The notes under the pieces are model-generated. The model worked only from the letters and a program-made list of their open reading frames with translations, was not told where the DNA came from and did no database searches. Shown here piece by piece: positions 43,032 to 51,333 of a stretch of DNA of 64,000 nucleotides (position 1 is its first letter; every line of letters begins with the position of its first letter). The translations under genes were made by a program, and so were the position numbers. The stretch comes from Nocardia asteroides (lineage in GTDB: Bacteria; Actinomycetota; Actinomycetes; Mycobacteriales; Mycobacteriaceae): contig CP082844.1 of the NCBI GenBank assembly GCA_019930625.1, forward strand, positions 6,634,001-6,698,000. The letters run 5' to 3'.

Positions 43032-44194
43032 CACTCAGCTCCCAAGCGTAGCCGAGGCAGGCCCACGAAGACCCCCGGAGCCCGTTGCGGGGCGGTCGCA
43101 GAAATGGTCTGCTGCGCGGTGTCGAGTCCGTGAGGGTTGGAGTCCACGAATCGCTGTGCACCGCAACGCTCGTCGTACTTGCCGTTGTAGTGAAACGCCT
43201 TACAGCCGCCCATGCACGGCCCGAGCGCCGAGCAGGAGCCGCATGGTCCGGACGGCGGTTCCCGGCGGTCGGAGTAGCGGTCGACCAGCCTTTGCCAGAT
43301 GTCGGCGAACGGCTCGTCGCGAACGTTCCCGATGGCTTCTTCTATGAAGTTGCAGCCGGACACGTTACCAACCGGGTCGATCGACACCATGCTGGTCCCC
43401 ACATTGCACAGATTCGATCCGATGAACAACTCGCGGGCCGCCTGGTCAGTCAGCCGGTCGTCAATCAGCGTCAGCATGAAAGGGTCGTGGGTGTAGATGT
43501 CCAGCACGCCTCGGTGATCGAGGATCGACTGATACAACCGCTTACACACTTGCTGGTAACGGGGCCACAGGGTGCGATCGAAGACGCTGTGCAGGTTGTA
43601 CCGGTTCTGCATGAAACTGATCGCGTCGACTCCGATGTCTAGGGCGAAGTCGACGATGCGGTCGACATCCTCATAGTTGTGGGAGTCGATGGTGGTCGAA
43701 AAACCCACCGTTGCCATGCCTTCCTGCTTGAGCATCCGGAGAGCCCGGACGGCGACGTCGAACGCCCCGGCCTTGCCGCGGACCCGATCGTGCACGGCGG
43801 GGTCAGTGCTGTCGATCGACACCATCGCGCGACTGATCCCTGCTCGGATGAGCTTCTCCGCGTCCTCGGGCTGGCGGACGTAGAAGCCGTTGAGCATCAG
43901 GGTCTGGTAGAAATCCAGGTCCCGGAAGACCGCTGCTGCCTCGTGGAAATCCCGACGGATCATGTTCTCGCCGTGCGAGTACACCAGGCTTGCCGCGCCC
44001 TCGCTGTGCAGTTGCTGTGCTAACTGCTCGATCTCGGCGAGCGTGAACTCATCCCGGTTGCGCCGGTACAGGGCGTAGCAGTGACTGCATTTCAGGTTGC
44101 ATCGATAGGTCAGACCCAGCTGGACCAGGATCGGAAGCGGATGATCGGGAAGCTGGAAGTCGTCGGGCCTGACGAGCACGGCCTCATGCTGCAT
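43031..44194 (-). CDS. SPASM-domain radical SAM peptide maturase
   Basis: This is a 387-residue enzyme with the radical SAM cluster YRCNLKCSHCYA (C32, C36, C39). Its C-terminal SPASM domain has clustered cysteines from about residue 270: NLCNVGTSMVS, GCNF, PCGSCSALGPCMGGCKAF and RCGAQ. This architecture is that of RiPP maturases (PqqE, mycofactocin MftC and cyclophane-forming enzymes), which bind auxiliary Fe-S clusters and act on peptide side chains. It overlaps the recognition protein gene by 11 bases. It is likely the first modifying enzyme of the pathway. Confidence 0.9.
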   Translation of the reverse strand: MQHEAVLVRPDDFQLPDHPLPILVQLGLTYRCNLKCSHCYALYRRNRDEFTLAEIEQLAQQLHSEGAASLVYSHGENMIRRDFHEAAAVFRDLDFYQTLMLNGFYVRQPEDAEKLIRAGISRAMVSIDSTDPAVHDRVRGKAGAFDVAVRALRMLKQEGMATVGFSTTIDSHNYEDVDRIVDFALDIGVDAISFMQNRYNLHSVFDRTLWPRYQQVCKRLYQSILDHRGVLDIYTHDPFMLTLIDDRLTDQAARELFIGSNLCNVGTSMVSIDPVGNVSGCNFIEEAIGNVRDEPFADIWQRLVDRYSDRREPPSGPCGSCSALGPCMGGCKAFHYNGKYDERCGAQRFVDSNPHGLDTAQQTISATAPQRAPGVFVGLPRLRLGAE

Positions 44195-44483
44195 CGTCGC
44201 CCCGCTTCAGCAGCCCGGCATCGGTGAAGTCGGCGATGAAGGCGGTGACGTCGGCGGCGATCTCTTCGGGCGCCGCGTCGAATTCGAGGGTTAGCGCTTC
44301 GACGATTTCGCCGAATTCCTGGGGGCCTTCCGCCAGCAGACCGACGATGGCCGACGCGGATTCGTTCAGCTCGTACATCACGCCCTTGGCTCTGTCGAAC
44401 AGCATTGTCAGGCCAGCGCTTGTCTTTCGCGCCACGGCGTGGGTGTGAAGAGAGATCTTGGTGCTTTCGAGTTTTGCGGACAT
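44184..44483 (-). CDS. PqqD-like RiPP recognition element
   Basis: The 99-residue protein has the PqqD/RRE fold pattern: ISLHTHAVARKTSAGLTMLF (beta strands), then GVMYELNESASAIVGLLAEG and a C-terminal helical part with FIADFTDAGLL. RRE proteins bind the leader part of a precursor peptide and hand it to the maturase. It directly follows the precursor gene and overlaps the SPASM gene by 11 bases. A GC-rich hairpin separates it from the precursor, which would allow unequal expression. Confidence 0.88.
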   Translation of the reverse strand: MSAKLESTKISLHTHAVARKTSAGLTMLFDRAKGVMYELNESASAIVGLLAEGPQEFGEIVEALTLEFDAAPEEIAADVTAFIADFTDAGLLKRGDDAA

Positions 44484-44523
44484 GGCGGCCTCGCCTTCGA
44501 GCAGGAACGGCTTGTCTTTCTGG

Positions 44524-44561
44524 GTCGGTGCCCGCCTTCGACGACTCGGGCGGGCACCGAC
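44524..44561 (-). terminator. Intercistronic hairpin after the precursor gene
   Basis: GTCGGTGCCCGCC (44524-44536) pairs perfectly with GGCGGGCACCGAC (44549-44561) with a 12-base loop. It lies between the precursor and the RRE gene. No U-tract follows on the minus strand. A leaky terminator or 3' stabiliser that gives excess precursor mRNA is typical of RiPP operons. Confidence 0.65.
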
Positions 44562-44573
44562 AGTCCGACCGGA

Positions 44574-44642
44574 TCAGCAATGAGTCCGGACGTTGCGGGC
44601 GCGCCACTGCGGACGACGCCAGGGTCGCTTGACCTTGGCCAT
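44574..44642 (-). CDS. RiPP precursor peptide (22 residues)
   Basis: ATG 44642 is preceded by AAGGAGGA at ideal spacing, and the frame ends with TGA at 44574. The peptide starts MAKVKRPW, contains the block WRRPQWRAR and ends NVRTHC. It has nine Lys/Arg residues, two Trp and one C-terminal Cys. Its length is close to PqqA (about 22-24 residues), so it may be a minimal precursor with leader and core in one short peptide. It lies immediately before the RRE and SPASM genes. Two WxR steps could be sites for Trp cross-linking, and the terminal His-Cys is another candidate; both are inference. Confidence 0.85.
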   Translation of the reverse strand: MAKVKRPWRRPQWRARNVRTHC

Positions 44643-44670
44643 GGAGATCCTCCTTCCCCGCTGTTCAACT

Positions 44671-44693
44671 CGTTGTGACGGTTCGCCACAACG
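44671..44693. promoter_or_regulatory. Inverted repeat CGTTGTG-N9-CACAACG near the precursor start
   Basis: Seven-base arms at 44671-44677 and 44687-44693. It lies about 30 bases upstream of the precursor ATG, where a regulator would block or assist its promoter. It may be the site for the divergent XRE protein or another factor. Confidence 0.45.
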
Positions 44694-44747
44694 ACTTTCA
44701 GGATCGCCACTTTCCATGTCCGACGTTGGCCGAATCGGGGCTGTCAG

Positions 44748-44771
44748 TGCGGACAAACACGCTTGTCCGCA
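44748..44771. promoter_or_regulatory. Operator-like palindrome TGCGGACAA-N6-TTGTCCGCA
   Basis: Nine-base perfect arms at 44748-44756 and 44763-44771. It lies in the divergent region between the precursor and the XRE gene. The symmetry and place fit a dimeric XRE repressor site acting on both promoters. Confidence 0.6.
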
Positions 44772-44873
44772 TGGCACCGGCCCCAGGGGTTCGATCTCGG
44801 TAGACACCTCGGAGGCACTTGAAGGAGACAAACGAGTAGCGGACACGCCGTCGCGATTGCGACAATCGACGTC

Positions 44874-46289
44874 GTGGGGCGGGCGCCGGATCATCTGCAC
44901 GGACTATCCGCGAGCGGCGGGTTCGGAGCCGAGTTGCGACGACGACGGGAAGCCGGAGGCTATTCTCTCGCTAACCTGGGCCGACTCGTGCATGTCAGCG
45001 GCGACCTGATCGGCAAGATCGAGAAGGGGCAGCGGACGGCGAGCCATGACCTGATCCGGCAGCTGGATGACATCCTCGGCGCGGCGGGCGCTCTGGTTGA
45101 GTCAGTGCACCGCCCGCAGCCTCGGGCAGAAGATGTCGTGCTCACCACCAAATACGCTGCCGCAGCGATTCCATGGGCGCGAAAGATGCGACGTCCGTTG
45201 GGCCAGATCGCCATCGAAACCCCAGCTGGCCAACGCTTCACTGGTACATCCATCCCGGCCCTCGTTCTGCCTGCCGACAGTAAACAGGAGCGCATTCTTC
45301 TTGACGGCGGATCGCAGCGGGTTCGCGATCATGCCCGCATCCGGAGCGGGCTCGTGGTCGCCGCCGTGGAAACCAACGGGTCTTCGCGGTACTTCGGGCT
45401 CTCCGCCAGGGCCAGTCGACAACAGGAACTGGTGCTGCCGAGGGCATACGAGCTCGACGAGATCACGTTGGGAATGCTGTGGGCCGTCAGCAACCTCGAT
45501 GAGGGCCTGCTCGATAGCGATGCGGAACTCGACGCGGCGGTTGCTGTACGTCATCTCTATGACGGTGCCACGGCTTCGGCGATCAGCCGGGACGACTCCC
45601 TTTCCCTGGTAGCTCAAATGTGGCTCGGTTCCGACTTCTGCGCCCGCCACATTCTCCACCATGCCGACCGGCTCGGCCAGACACCGCTGTACTGGACGTC
45701 AGAACGAACCGGAGAAGAGGCAAGTGCCTGGCTGCTGTTCGCACACAAACTCGAATATCTCCAAGAGACAGCCGCGCGCCATGCATCTGGCACCCCATCG
45801 ATTCGCGCCTTCCACGTCTCGCCAGATCCATCCGGATCAATGCTGCCGGAGCGGATTCTGCTGCTCCTTGCCGCAGCGTTGATGGAATCGTTCCGCATTC
45901 GCGTCGTGGTGTGCCCGGACCCGCTATTCGATGACACGCCCGGATTTGTCTTGGACCCTGGCGCGACAGCCATACTCGCCAACTGGGTGCGGAGCGACGA
46001 CGTCTGGTTGGTGGACATCACCGACAAACGAACGACCGTCCGTCAGTTCGCCGACGTCATTGGGCACGCCACGGCTCACTCAGCGATCGACGCGCCGGAA
46101 CCCCTTCAGCGCCTGCACCGCCTCGCCCAGTACCTCGATATCGACTGGAACTGGGTCACCCGCAGATGCCGCGGGCTGGCCGGTACAGGCATAGCTGGAC
46201 TGGTCCGGCCGAGGAGTCGCCTATTGTCCCTGGCTGGACTCGAACGGGCCTGCGCCTTCCTGGGCATGGCGGCGGTAGCGGGCGGATAG
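44874..46289 (+). CDS. XRE-family regulator divergent from the RiPP operon
   Basis: This 471-residue protein starts at GTG 44874 with no strong ribosome site, so it may be leaderless. The N-terminal HTH (about residues 17-70: AELRRRREAGGYSLANLGRL and GDLIGKIEKGQRTASHDLI) matches XRE proteins. The remaining 380 residues are an uncharacterised actinobacterial sensor region (for example LMESFRIRVVVCPDPLFDDT), with a C-terminal IGHATAHSAIDA stretch. It faces the RiPP precursor across 230 bases holding two palindromes, so it is the likely pathway regulator. The asparaginase follows ten bases downstream. Confidence 0.75.
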   Translation: MGRAPDHLHGLSASGGFGAELRRRREAGGYSLANLGRLVHVSGDLIGKIEKGQRTASHDLIRQLDDILGAAGALVESVHRPQPRAEDVVLTTKYAAAAIPWARKMRRPLGQIAIETPAGQRFTGTSIPALVLPADSKQERILLDGGSQRVRDHARIRSGLVVAAVETNGSSRYFGLSARASRQQELVLPRAYELDEITLGMLWAVSNLDEGLLDSDAELDAAVAVRHLYDGATASAISRDDSLSLVAQMWLGSDFCARHILHHADRLGQTPLYWTSERTGEEASAWLLFAHKLEYLQETAARHASGTPSIRAFHVSPDPSGSMLPERILLLLAAALMESFRIRVVVCPDPLFDDTPGFVLDPGATAILANWVRSDDVWLVDITDKRTTVRQFADVIGHATAHSAIDAPEPLQRLHRLAQYLDIDWNWVTRRCRGLAGTGIAGLVRPRSRLLSLAGLERACAFLGMAAVAGG

Positions 46290-46299
46290 TCTGGCTGGC

Positions 46300-47352
46300 G
46301 TGTCGAACCCTGAAAGCCTCAGCCGAGTCGTCGTGTTCGGACTCGGTGGAACGATCGCCATGACGCCGACCGGCTCGGGGGGAGTCGCGCCCAGCCTCAC
46401 AGCCGAACAGCTCGTCGCCGCCGTGCCGGGCCTGAACGATGCTGGGGTGAAACTAGATGTAGTGCAGTTCCGGCAGATCCCTGGGGCCTCGCTGAGCTTC
46501 GCCGACATCGCCGCGCTCCACGAGGCCGTCGCCGCAGAACTACCGAACGCCGCGGGCGTCGTCGTGACCCAGGGAACCGACACCATCGAGGAGACCAGCT
46601 ACCTCCTCGACCTCCTTCACAATCGGCCTGAGCCCGTGGTCGTGACCGGCGCGATGCGCAACCCGAGTATGGCTGGAGCTGACGGTCCGGCCAACCTCCT
46701 CGCCGCAGTCCAGGTAGCCGCGTCCCCACAGGCGCGGAAACTGGGCTGTGTGGTCGTCTTCGCCGACGAAATCCACGCCGCACGCCGCGTCCGCAAAACC
46801 CACACCACCCGCTGCGCCGCATTCGAATCGCCGGACGGTGGGCCGCTCGGCTGGGTTTCAGAAGGCCGCGTGCACTTGGCTAACCGCCTATCTTTCCGAA
46901 CTTGTCTGCCCGCACCGCCGACCGACGATGTCCGCGTAGCCCTGGTGTCCACCGCGCTCGGCGACGACGGCACCGTCCTGGACGCTGTCGCCGACCATGT
47001 CGACGGGATCGTCGTGGCCGCCGTGGGAGGCGGACATGTACCTGCCCACGTTGCTCCGCGCCTCGGCGCGATCGCCGAACGCAAACCGGTAATTCTCGCG
47101 TCCCGCACGTGCGGCGGAACGGTGCTGGCCGAGACCTACGGATTCTCAGGCTCCGAACGCGACCTGCTCGCTCGCGGCCTGATTTCCGCTGGGTTCCTCG
47201 ACCCGGTCAAGGCCCGCCTGCTGCTGCACACCCTGATATGCAACCAAGCCGACCGCGACACCATCGCGTCGGCCTTCGCCGTAGCCAGCGGCCACGCCGA
47301 TCCAGCCTTGTGGCCCTGGGCCGTACAGATGGCGGGTGCGGACAATGCGTAG
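46300..47352 (+). CDS. L-asparaginase family protein
   Basis: The 350-residue protein has both family signatures: GLGGTIAMTP near the N-terminus (catalytic Thr about residue 17) and VVVTQGTDTIEETSYLL (about 85-101, Thr-Asp pair). The rest follows the usual two-domain fold (VTGAMRNPSMAGADGPANLL). It would hydrolyse asparagine or glutamine, or a related amide. GTG 46300 is ten bases after the XRE stop, so it is probably co-transcribed with the regulator. Any link to the divergent RiPP is unproven; it could release an amide or adjust amino-acid supply. Confidence 0.85.
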   Translation: MSNPESLSRVVVFGLGGTIAMTPTGSGGVAPSLTAEQLVAAVPGLNDAGVKLDVVQFRQIPGASLSFADIAALHEAVAAELPNAAGVVVTQGTDTIEETSYLLDLLHNRPEPVVVTGAMRNPSMAGADGPANLLAAVQVAASPQARKLGCVVVFADEIHAARRVRKTHTTRCAAFESPDGGPLGWVSEGRVHLANRLSFRTCLPAPPTDDVRVALVSTALGDDGTVLDAVADHVDGIVVAAVGGGHVPAHVAPRLGAIAERKPVILASRTCGGTVLAETYGFSGSERDLLARGLISAGFLDPVKARLLLHTLICNQADRDTIASAFAVASGHADPALWPWAVQMAGADNA

Positions 47353-47821
47353 CACCGAAGTCGCCATCGGCAGAACGTTTTTGGTCGTGTTCGATCACGG
47401 CGACGACTTCTTCCCTGCGCTGCAGGACTTCTGCCGCTCCAACAACGTCAAGCAGGGATTCATCCCGTCCTTCATCGCCGGATTCTCCGAAGTCTCCATC
47501 GTCGGCACCTGCGAGAAACTCGAAAACCCCGCAGCCCCGGTTTGGTCCAAGGTCCAGCTCGCCAATGTCGAGGCGTACGGCGGCGGCACCCTCGCCTACG
47601 ATCCGGACCACGACATCATCCGACCGCACATCCACGTTGCAGTCGGCCTCAAGGAGTTCAGCGCCGCCGGCCACACCAGCCATCTCCTCGAGGCCTCAGT
47701 CCAGTTCCTGACCGAAATGATGCTTATAGAAGTGACCTCCCCCGACCTGAGACGCATCCCACGCCCGGACCTATTCGACGTTCCGCTTCTCCGGTTCAAT
47801 CGGCAAGCAGACCACGAGTGA
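47345..47821 (+). CDS. PPC/DUF296-domain protein
   Basis: This is a 158-residue protein with the PPC pattern: RTFLVVFDHGDDFFPALQDF, then KQGFIPSFIAGFSEVSIVG and RPHIHVAVGLKEFSAAGHTS with a conserved His triad. Bacterial PPC proteins form trimers and are often annotated as DNA-binding, though their role is unclear. ATG 47345 overlaps the asparaginase stop (ATGCGTAG), so the two are coupled; GTG 47336 is an alternative start. It is the last gene of the XRE-asparaginase group. Confidence 0.7.
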   Translation: MRSTEVAIGRTFLVVFDHGDDFFPALQDFCRSNNVKQGFIPSFIAGFSEVSIVGTCEKLENPAAPVWSKVQLANVEAYGGGTLAYDPDHDIIRPHIHVAVGLKEFSAAGHTSHLLEASVQFLTEMMLIEVTSPDLRRIPRPDLFDVPLLRFNRQADHE

Positions 47822-47922
47822 ACCTCCGTTGTCCCAGCCGCCCAGGCAATTGGGCTGGCTTCAGCACCGACGAGTGTGACCTTCAGAAGATCCATTATTG
47901 ATGGCCCCTGCAAGCCTCTGTC

Positions 47923-48186
47923 TCACGGCCGCAGAGATCCTTGAGATACCAGTCCCAGGGGACCGCGCTCATCGACGGCATAGTGACTGAAGTGGAATCC
48001 GCACCGGGACGCGACGGCCGCGGGGCTCGGTTGCACGATCGCGCAGGCGACAGCGGCGTTCGCGGCTGGCCCCCCAGCACCCAGGAACTCTTCTAGCGCT
48101 AGACTTTTGGTGTCCTCACCTGGATAGTGGTGAACAGCGTACGTGATGTAGAGGGTAGCCAGACCCACGAACAGTGCTGCGGTCAC
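47923..48186 (-). pseudogene. Truncated PfkB-family sugar kinase, 5' remnant
   Basis: GTG 48186 has a strong GGAGGAG site. The first 50 residues match the start of ribokinase-like kinases (VGLATLYITYAVHHYPGEDT, then GAGGPAANAAVACAI). The frame then drifts and stops after 87 codons instead of about 300. No ATP-binding region remains. It is a remnant whose start signals survive. The flanking stretch 47822-47922 has no gene. Confidence 0.6.
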
Positions 48187-48267
48187 CGAGTGTCTCCTCC
48201 GGATTAGCGGAGCCAGGCAGCGTTGACTACGCGGTCGGCGCATCGAGGCGTGCGGATCAGTGGGGCA

Positions 48268-48618
48268 TCAGGAATGGTCCCTAGCTGTTGCGGGTCGTGA
48301 CGTCGGTGACGCGGGAGATCCGGTTTTCGCCGCCAAGTGCCGCTCCACCGATACCACCTTGCCGGTCAGAGCGTCGGTGACGCCCGGCCGAATATCACCC
48401 TTCAGCACGATGCTGCATCGGGGTGCGACAGCCATGACCGCGCCAATCGCCTGCTTGATCACCGCCATGACTTCGTCCCATTCCCCCTCGATCGTGGTGA
48501 AGAGGGCGTTCGTTTCGTTCGGCAGTCCGCTCGCTCGAATCACGCGGACAGCCTCGGCAACTCCTTCGCCGACGCTCTCGCCGGTCCCCATCGGCGTGAC
48601 TGAGAAAGCGATGATCAC
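48268..48618 (-). CDS. MTH1187/YkoF-type thiamine-binding family protein
   Basis: This 116-residue protein starts [20 protein letters not shown] and has the family's [20 protein letters not shown] stretch. Such small ferredoxin-fold proteins (UPF0045/MTH1187) bind thiamine-like ligands and form tetramers. It stands between the sugar kinase remnant and an XRE/TPR regulator. The C-terminal 20 residues are Pro/Ser-rich and unlike the family, so the true end may be extended by local sequence change. Confidence 0.75.
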   Translation of the reverse strand: MIIAFSVTPMGTGESVGEGVAEAVRVIRASGLPNETNALFTTIEGEWDEVMAVIKQAIGAVMAVAPRCSIVLKGDIRPGVTDALTGKVVSVERHLAAKTGSPASPTSRPATARDHS

Positions 48619-48646
48619 GGCAGCTCCTATCGGTAAGGGCCTGAGG

Positions 48647-50029
48647 TCATGAGGCGTGGAGCAGATCGGCGATTTCGCGCCGAAGGTTTTGGGCGCCAGC
48701 GGAAGATGTCAGATGATCGGCGCTGGCGGCACGGTACACCAGCTTCAGGCCATCGAGGACGCGCGCCGAGCTAGTGCCGCCAGCGCTTTCGACCGCCTGG
48801 ATTCCAAGCGCCAATCCTTCATCGCCATCCCCGTGGCGCAACTCCAGGGCAGCCAGCCGGATCAGGCTGAGCTGACGTGACCGGGCATGCTCATCGGACA
48901 AGTGGAGCGCTGTCCGGAGCCTGGCGGTCGCGCCTCGCACTTCGGCATTTTGGTGGTACGCGAGGTCAAACAGTCCTTGCGCCGTGTCCCCCTGAAGCAG
49001 CGACTCGGTGTAGTAGGACTTGAAGCCTTCCTGGTCGGTATCCGGATGGTCCTGCGCCTGCGCTTCGGCAAAGAACTGCTCGGCCTGGTCGACAGCCCGC
49101 ATACACTCGACCGCATTACCGAGCTTGCCGAATGCTCGTGCCTGCACCGCCGCGATGTCGGCGCGGCGCAGCAGCGACAGCCGGTCGGATCGAACCGATG
49201 CCAGCCCAAGCAACGTCAGCGCGTTGTCGGCATTCCCGAGATAAATATCCTGACGGGCCAAGCATGTCAGGACTGCCGCGCGCAGCCACCACTCGTCAGC
49301 TTGCTCGGCGCAGTGCCACCCCGCGCGAAAGCTGGTGCGGGCTGCCTCGTGGTCGCCGCGGTCGTACTGTGCCCAACCGACGACCCGAAAGAACGTCCCC
49401 ACCACCGTGTGCATGGCGCTGCGTACCGGCTCCGACATATCCGCCCGTAGGTAGTCCACTGCCACCCGGAGCTGCGCGACCATGCCGTCCCCGATGTGCA
49501 TGCCAGCGTCGTCCGCGGCACGGAACAAGAAGGCCCAGTCACGGACGCGGTTGACGTGATCCATACCCACGCGTGCGGGTGCGTGGTCGATTGAGCGGGT
49601 GGCCATCGCGACCACATCGTCGGTTACAGCCGTGGCAGATACGGCTACCAGACCGCGAAGAAACTCAGCGCGACGCACATCATCCACCTGATGTTCTGGG
49701 GGCCATGCCTCCCCATCATAGGGTGCGCGAACGGCAGGTCCGGCGAACGAACGGCGACTACGATTGTGCCGCTCACGCCACACCGCCTCCCCCTCAGCCA
49801 CGATCTGCTCGAAGCGGTCGCGGTCCTCGGGTGTCGCCCGCTGCTGGTAGGTCGTATCCAGGATGGCTTGGGTACCAGATCGCGGCGTGACTGCGCTCAG
49901 CCCGCTGCGCCAGTTCGTGATCGTGGTGGTCTCGACACCTAGCAGTGCGGCGAACTCACGGATCGACTTGCGCATGGCTTCTTGGAGTGCGGCGGCTTCG
50001 AAGCCGGTCCACTGTCGCGCTCGTACCAT
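48647..50029 (-). CDS. XRE regulator with TPR-like domain (NsdA-type)
   Basis: The 460-residue protein has an N-terminal HTH (about residues 12-50: [20 protein letters not shown]) followed by a long helical region of TPR-like repeats (about 130-450: [40 protein letters not shown]). This is the layout of the actinobacterial NsdA-like regulators that control development or secondary metabolism. It reads away from the operon at 50282-55651. A large imperfect inverted repeat (50135-50250) lies just upstream of its start and could be its operator. Confidence 0.75.
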   Translation of the reverse strand: MVRARQWTGFEAAALQEAMRKSIREFAALLGVETTTITNWRSGLSAVTPRSGTQAILDTTYQQRATPEDRDRFEQIVAEGEAVWRERHNRSRRSFAGPAVRAPYDGEAWPPEHQVDDVRRAEFLRGLVAVSATAVTDDVVAMATRSIDHAPARVGMDHVNRVRDWAFLFRAADDAGMHIGDGMVAQLRVAVDYLRADMSEPVRSAMHTVVGTFFRVVGWAQYDRGDHEAARTSFRAGWHCAEQADEWWLRAAVLTCLARQDIYLGNADNALTLLGLASVRSDRLSLLRRADIAAVQARAFGKLGNAVECMRAVDQAEQFFAEAQAQDHPDTDQEGFKSYYTESLLQGDTAQGLFDLAYHQNAEVRGATARLRTALHLSDEHARSRQLSLIRLAALELRHGDGDEGLALGIQAVESAGGTSSARVLDGLKLVYRAASADHLTSSAGAQNLRREIADLLHAS

Positions 50030-50134
50030 CGCCTTTGCCTATGTTTTTGAGCCTGACCTGGGCAAATACCTACGCAATGCCCACACTACCCCATCACCGC
50101 GCGGTGACGGCCGAAACCGCATGTGCGCCAGGGT

Positions 50135-50250
50135 CAAAAGCGGTACCCGGTACCGGGCCGACGCCGCAAACCCCTCACGCGGCGCACCGGCGGCCAGGGT
50201 GGCGGGCCGGTGGCGAAAGCCCCCGGTGCCGGGTACCACCCGAACTTTTG
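50135..50250. promoter_or_regulatory. Large inverted repeat with GGTACC cores between divergent genes
   Basis: CAAAAG followed by GGTACCCGGTACCGGG (to 50157) is mirrored by CCCGGTGCCGGGTACC (50222-50237) and then CTTTTG (to 50250). The 16-base cores differ at one position, and each is itself nearly palindromic. Lying in the 250-base divergent gap, they are probable operators for the XRE/TPR protein. Confidence 0.55.
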
Positions 50251-50281
50251 CCGCCTTGGACCCGGAAAGAAGCACTGCGCG

Positions 50282-50497
50282 ATGCCCACCAGTTCCCTCG
50301 CTATCTATCAACTGATCGCCATGACCGGACAGGCGGCGCATCAAGCGCCCCTAGTGCCGTTCACGATCTCGCAGGCGCACACCGTAATGCGCTACCGCGT
50401 TGCCTGCCGGGCGAGGTGCTGCCCGCACAAGGCCGCCGCCCTCGACACGCTCGTTCAAGCCGGCCGGGTGGTGCCATCCGAGACGAAGCCGCGGTGA
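50282..50497 (+). CDS. Small Cys-containing hypothetical protein
   Basis: This is a 71-residue protein with ATG 50282 and a weak GGAAAG site. It contains FTISQAHTVMRYRVACRARC followed by CPHKAAALDTLVQAGRVV. The three closely spaced Cys and a His suggest a small metal site. It is the first gene of the rightward operon that runs to 55651. The family is not recognised, but gene length and position resemble other small actinobacterial proteins next to XRE genes. Confidence 0.6.
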   Translation: MPTSSLAIYQLIAMTGQAAHQAPLVPFTISQAHTVMRYRVACRARCCPHKAAALDTLVQAGRVVPSETKPR

Positions 50498-50503
50498 GCC
50501 ACG

Positions 50504-51175
50504 ATGACCACACTGCCCAGTAGCGGCTCCCCGGACGACCACCTGCCCGATATCAGCGGCAGCGATCCGGCCGGAGTGACGCCGGAATGGGCGCCGGTCG
50601 AGCCGCTGCCGTCGAGCGAGATGCTGCTGGCGGCACTCGCTGGACCGATGCAAGTTACAGCCACGGACAGCCTCGATCCGGCGAGCGACTTGGTGATCTG
50701 CCAGGAGCGACATCGGTTGGCGATCAGCGTGTTGGCGAGTGGCGCCGTCGCGGGCGAACGGGTGCAATCTGTTGCGACGGCTCTGGATTCGGCGCGCGAC
50801 CTGCTAGTGACGATCGTCGACGACGCTGTGGGCAATCGACTACTGCGCCGTCGGCGGGATGGGAGGCACCTTGCGGGCACGGATGGGGATGCCCGGCCTG
50901 TGTCGGTACATACGGAGTCGATCGGGGAGATCCCGGCTCGGATGGCCGCGCTGTGGGTCGTGGGCTTCCTACCTGGTCGGACGCTGTCGCAGGAGCAAGC
51001 GCGAGCCGCGCTGCGAGTGGCAGGGGAGCTAGACGCGCTGCGGGGGTACGCGGCTGTGCTGGGTTTGACGGTGCTCGAACTCATCGGGGTGGCCATGATG
51101 GATTGCTCCGGGCAGCAGGCGTATGCGCACGGTAATGCCCCGCAGGCTCTCTCGCGATTGGGGCGAGCGCAGTGA
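50504..51175 (+). CDS. Hypothetical helical protein
   Basis: This 223-residue protein begins MTTLPSSGSPDDHLPDISGS and is mostly helical after residue 40 (ERVQSVATALDSARDLLVTI; EQARAALRVAGELDALRGYA). No catalytic motif or known family was recognised. It begins six bases after the preceding stop and its own stop overlaps the next start (GTGA), so it belongs to the packed operon. Confidence 0.6.
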   Translation: MTTLPSSGSPDDHLPDISGSDPAGVTPEWAPVEPLPSSEMLLAALAGPMQVTATDSLDPASDLVICQERHRLAISVLASGAVAGERVQSVATALDSARDLLVTIVDDAVGNRLLRRRRDGRHLAGTDGDARPVSVHTESIGEIPARMAALWVVGFLPGRTLSQEQARAALRVAGELDALRGYAAVLGLTVLELIGVAMMDCSGQQAYAHGNAPQALSRLGRAQ

Positions 51176-51333
51176 CCGGCGAGCAGGCCGCCGCCTCGGC
51201 TGCGGCGGTCGCGGCGTTCAGCGCGGGAGCTGCACGAGGCCACCAGGCTGCCGCCCTCGAGCTGGCGGAGCTGGATGCCGCCTTGGATGCGGCGGCATGG
51301 CATGTGTTCGAGGCTCGGGCGGTGGTGCGGTGA
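51172..51333 (+). CDS. Small Ala-rich helical protein (53 residues)
   Basis: GTG 51172 overlaps the previous stop, and TGA at 51331-51333 overlaps the next ATG (TGATG). The sequence is Ala-rich and helical (begins MTGEQAAASAAAVAAFSAGA, ends FEARAVVR). Tight coupling on both sides supports a real gene. The function is unknown. Confidence 0.6.
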   Translation: MTGEQAAASAAAVAAFSAGAARGHQAAALELAELDAALDAAAWHVFEARAVVR

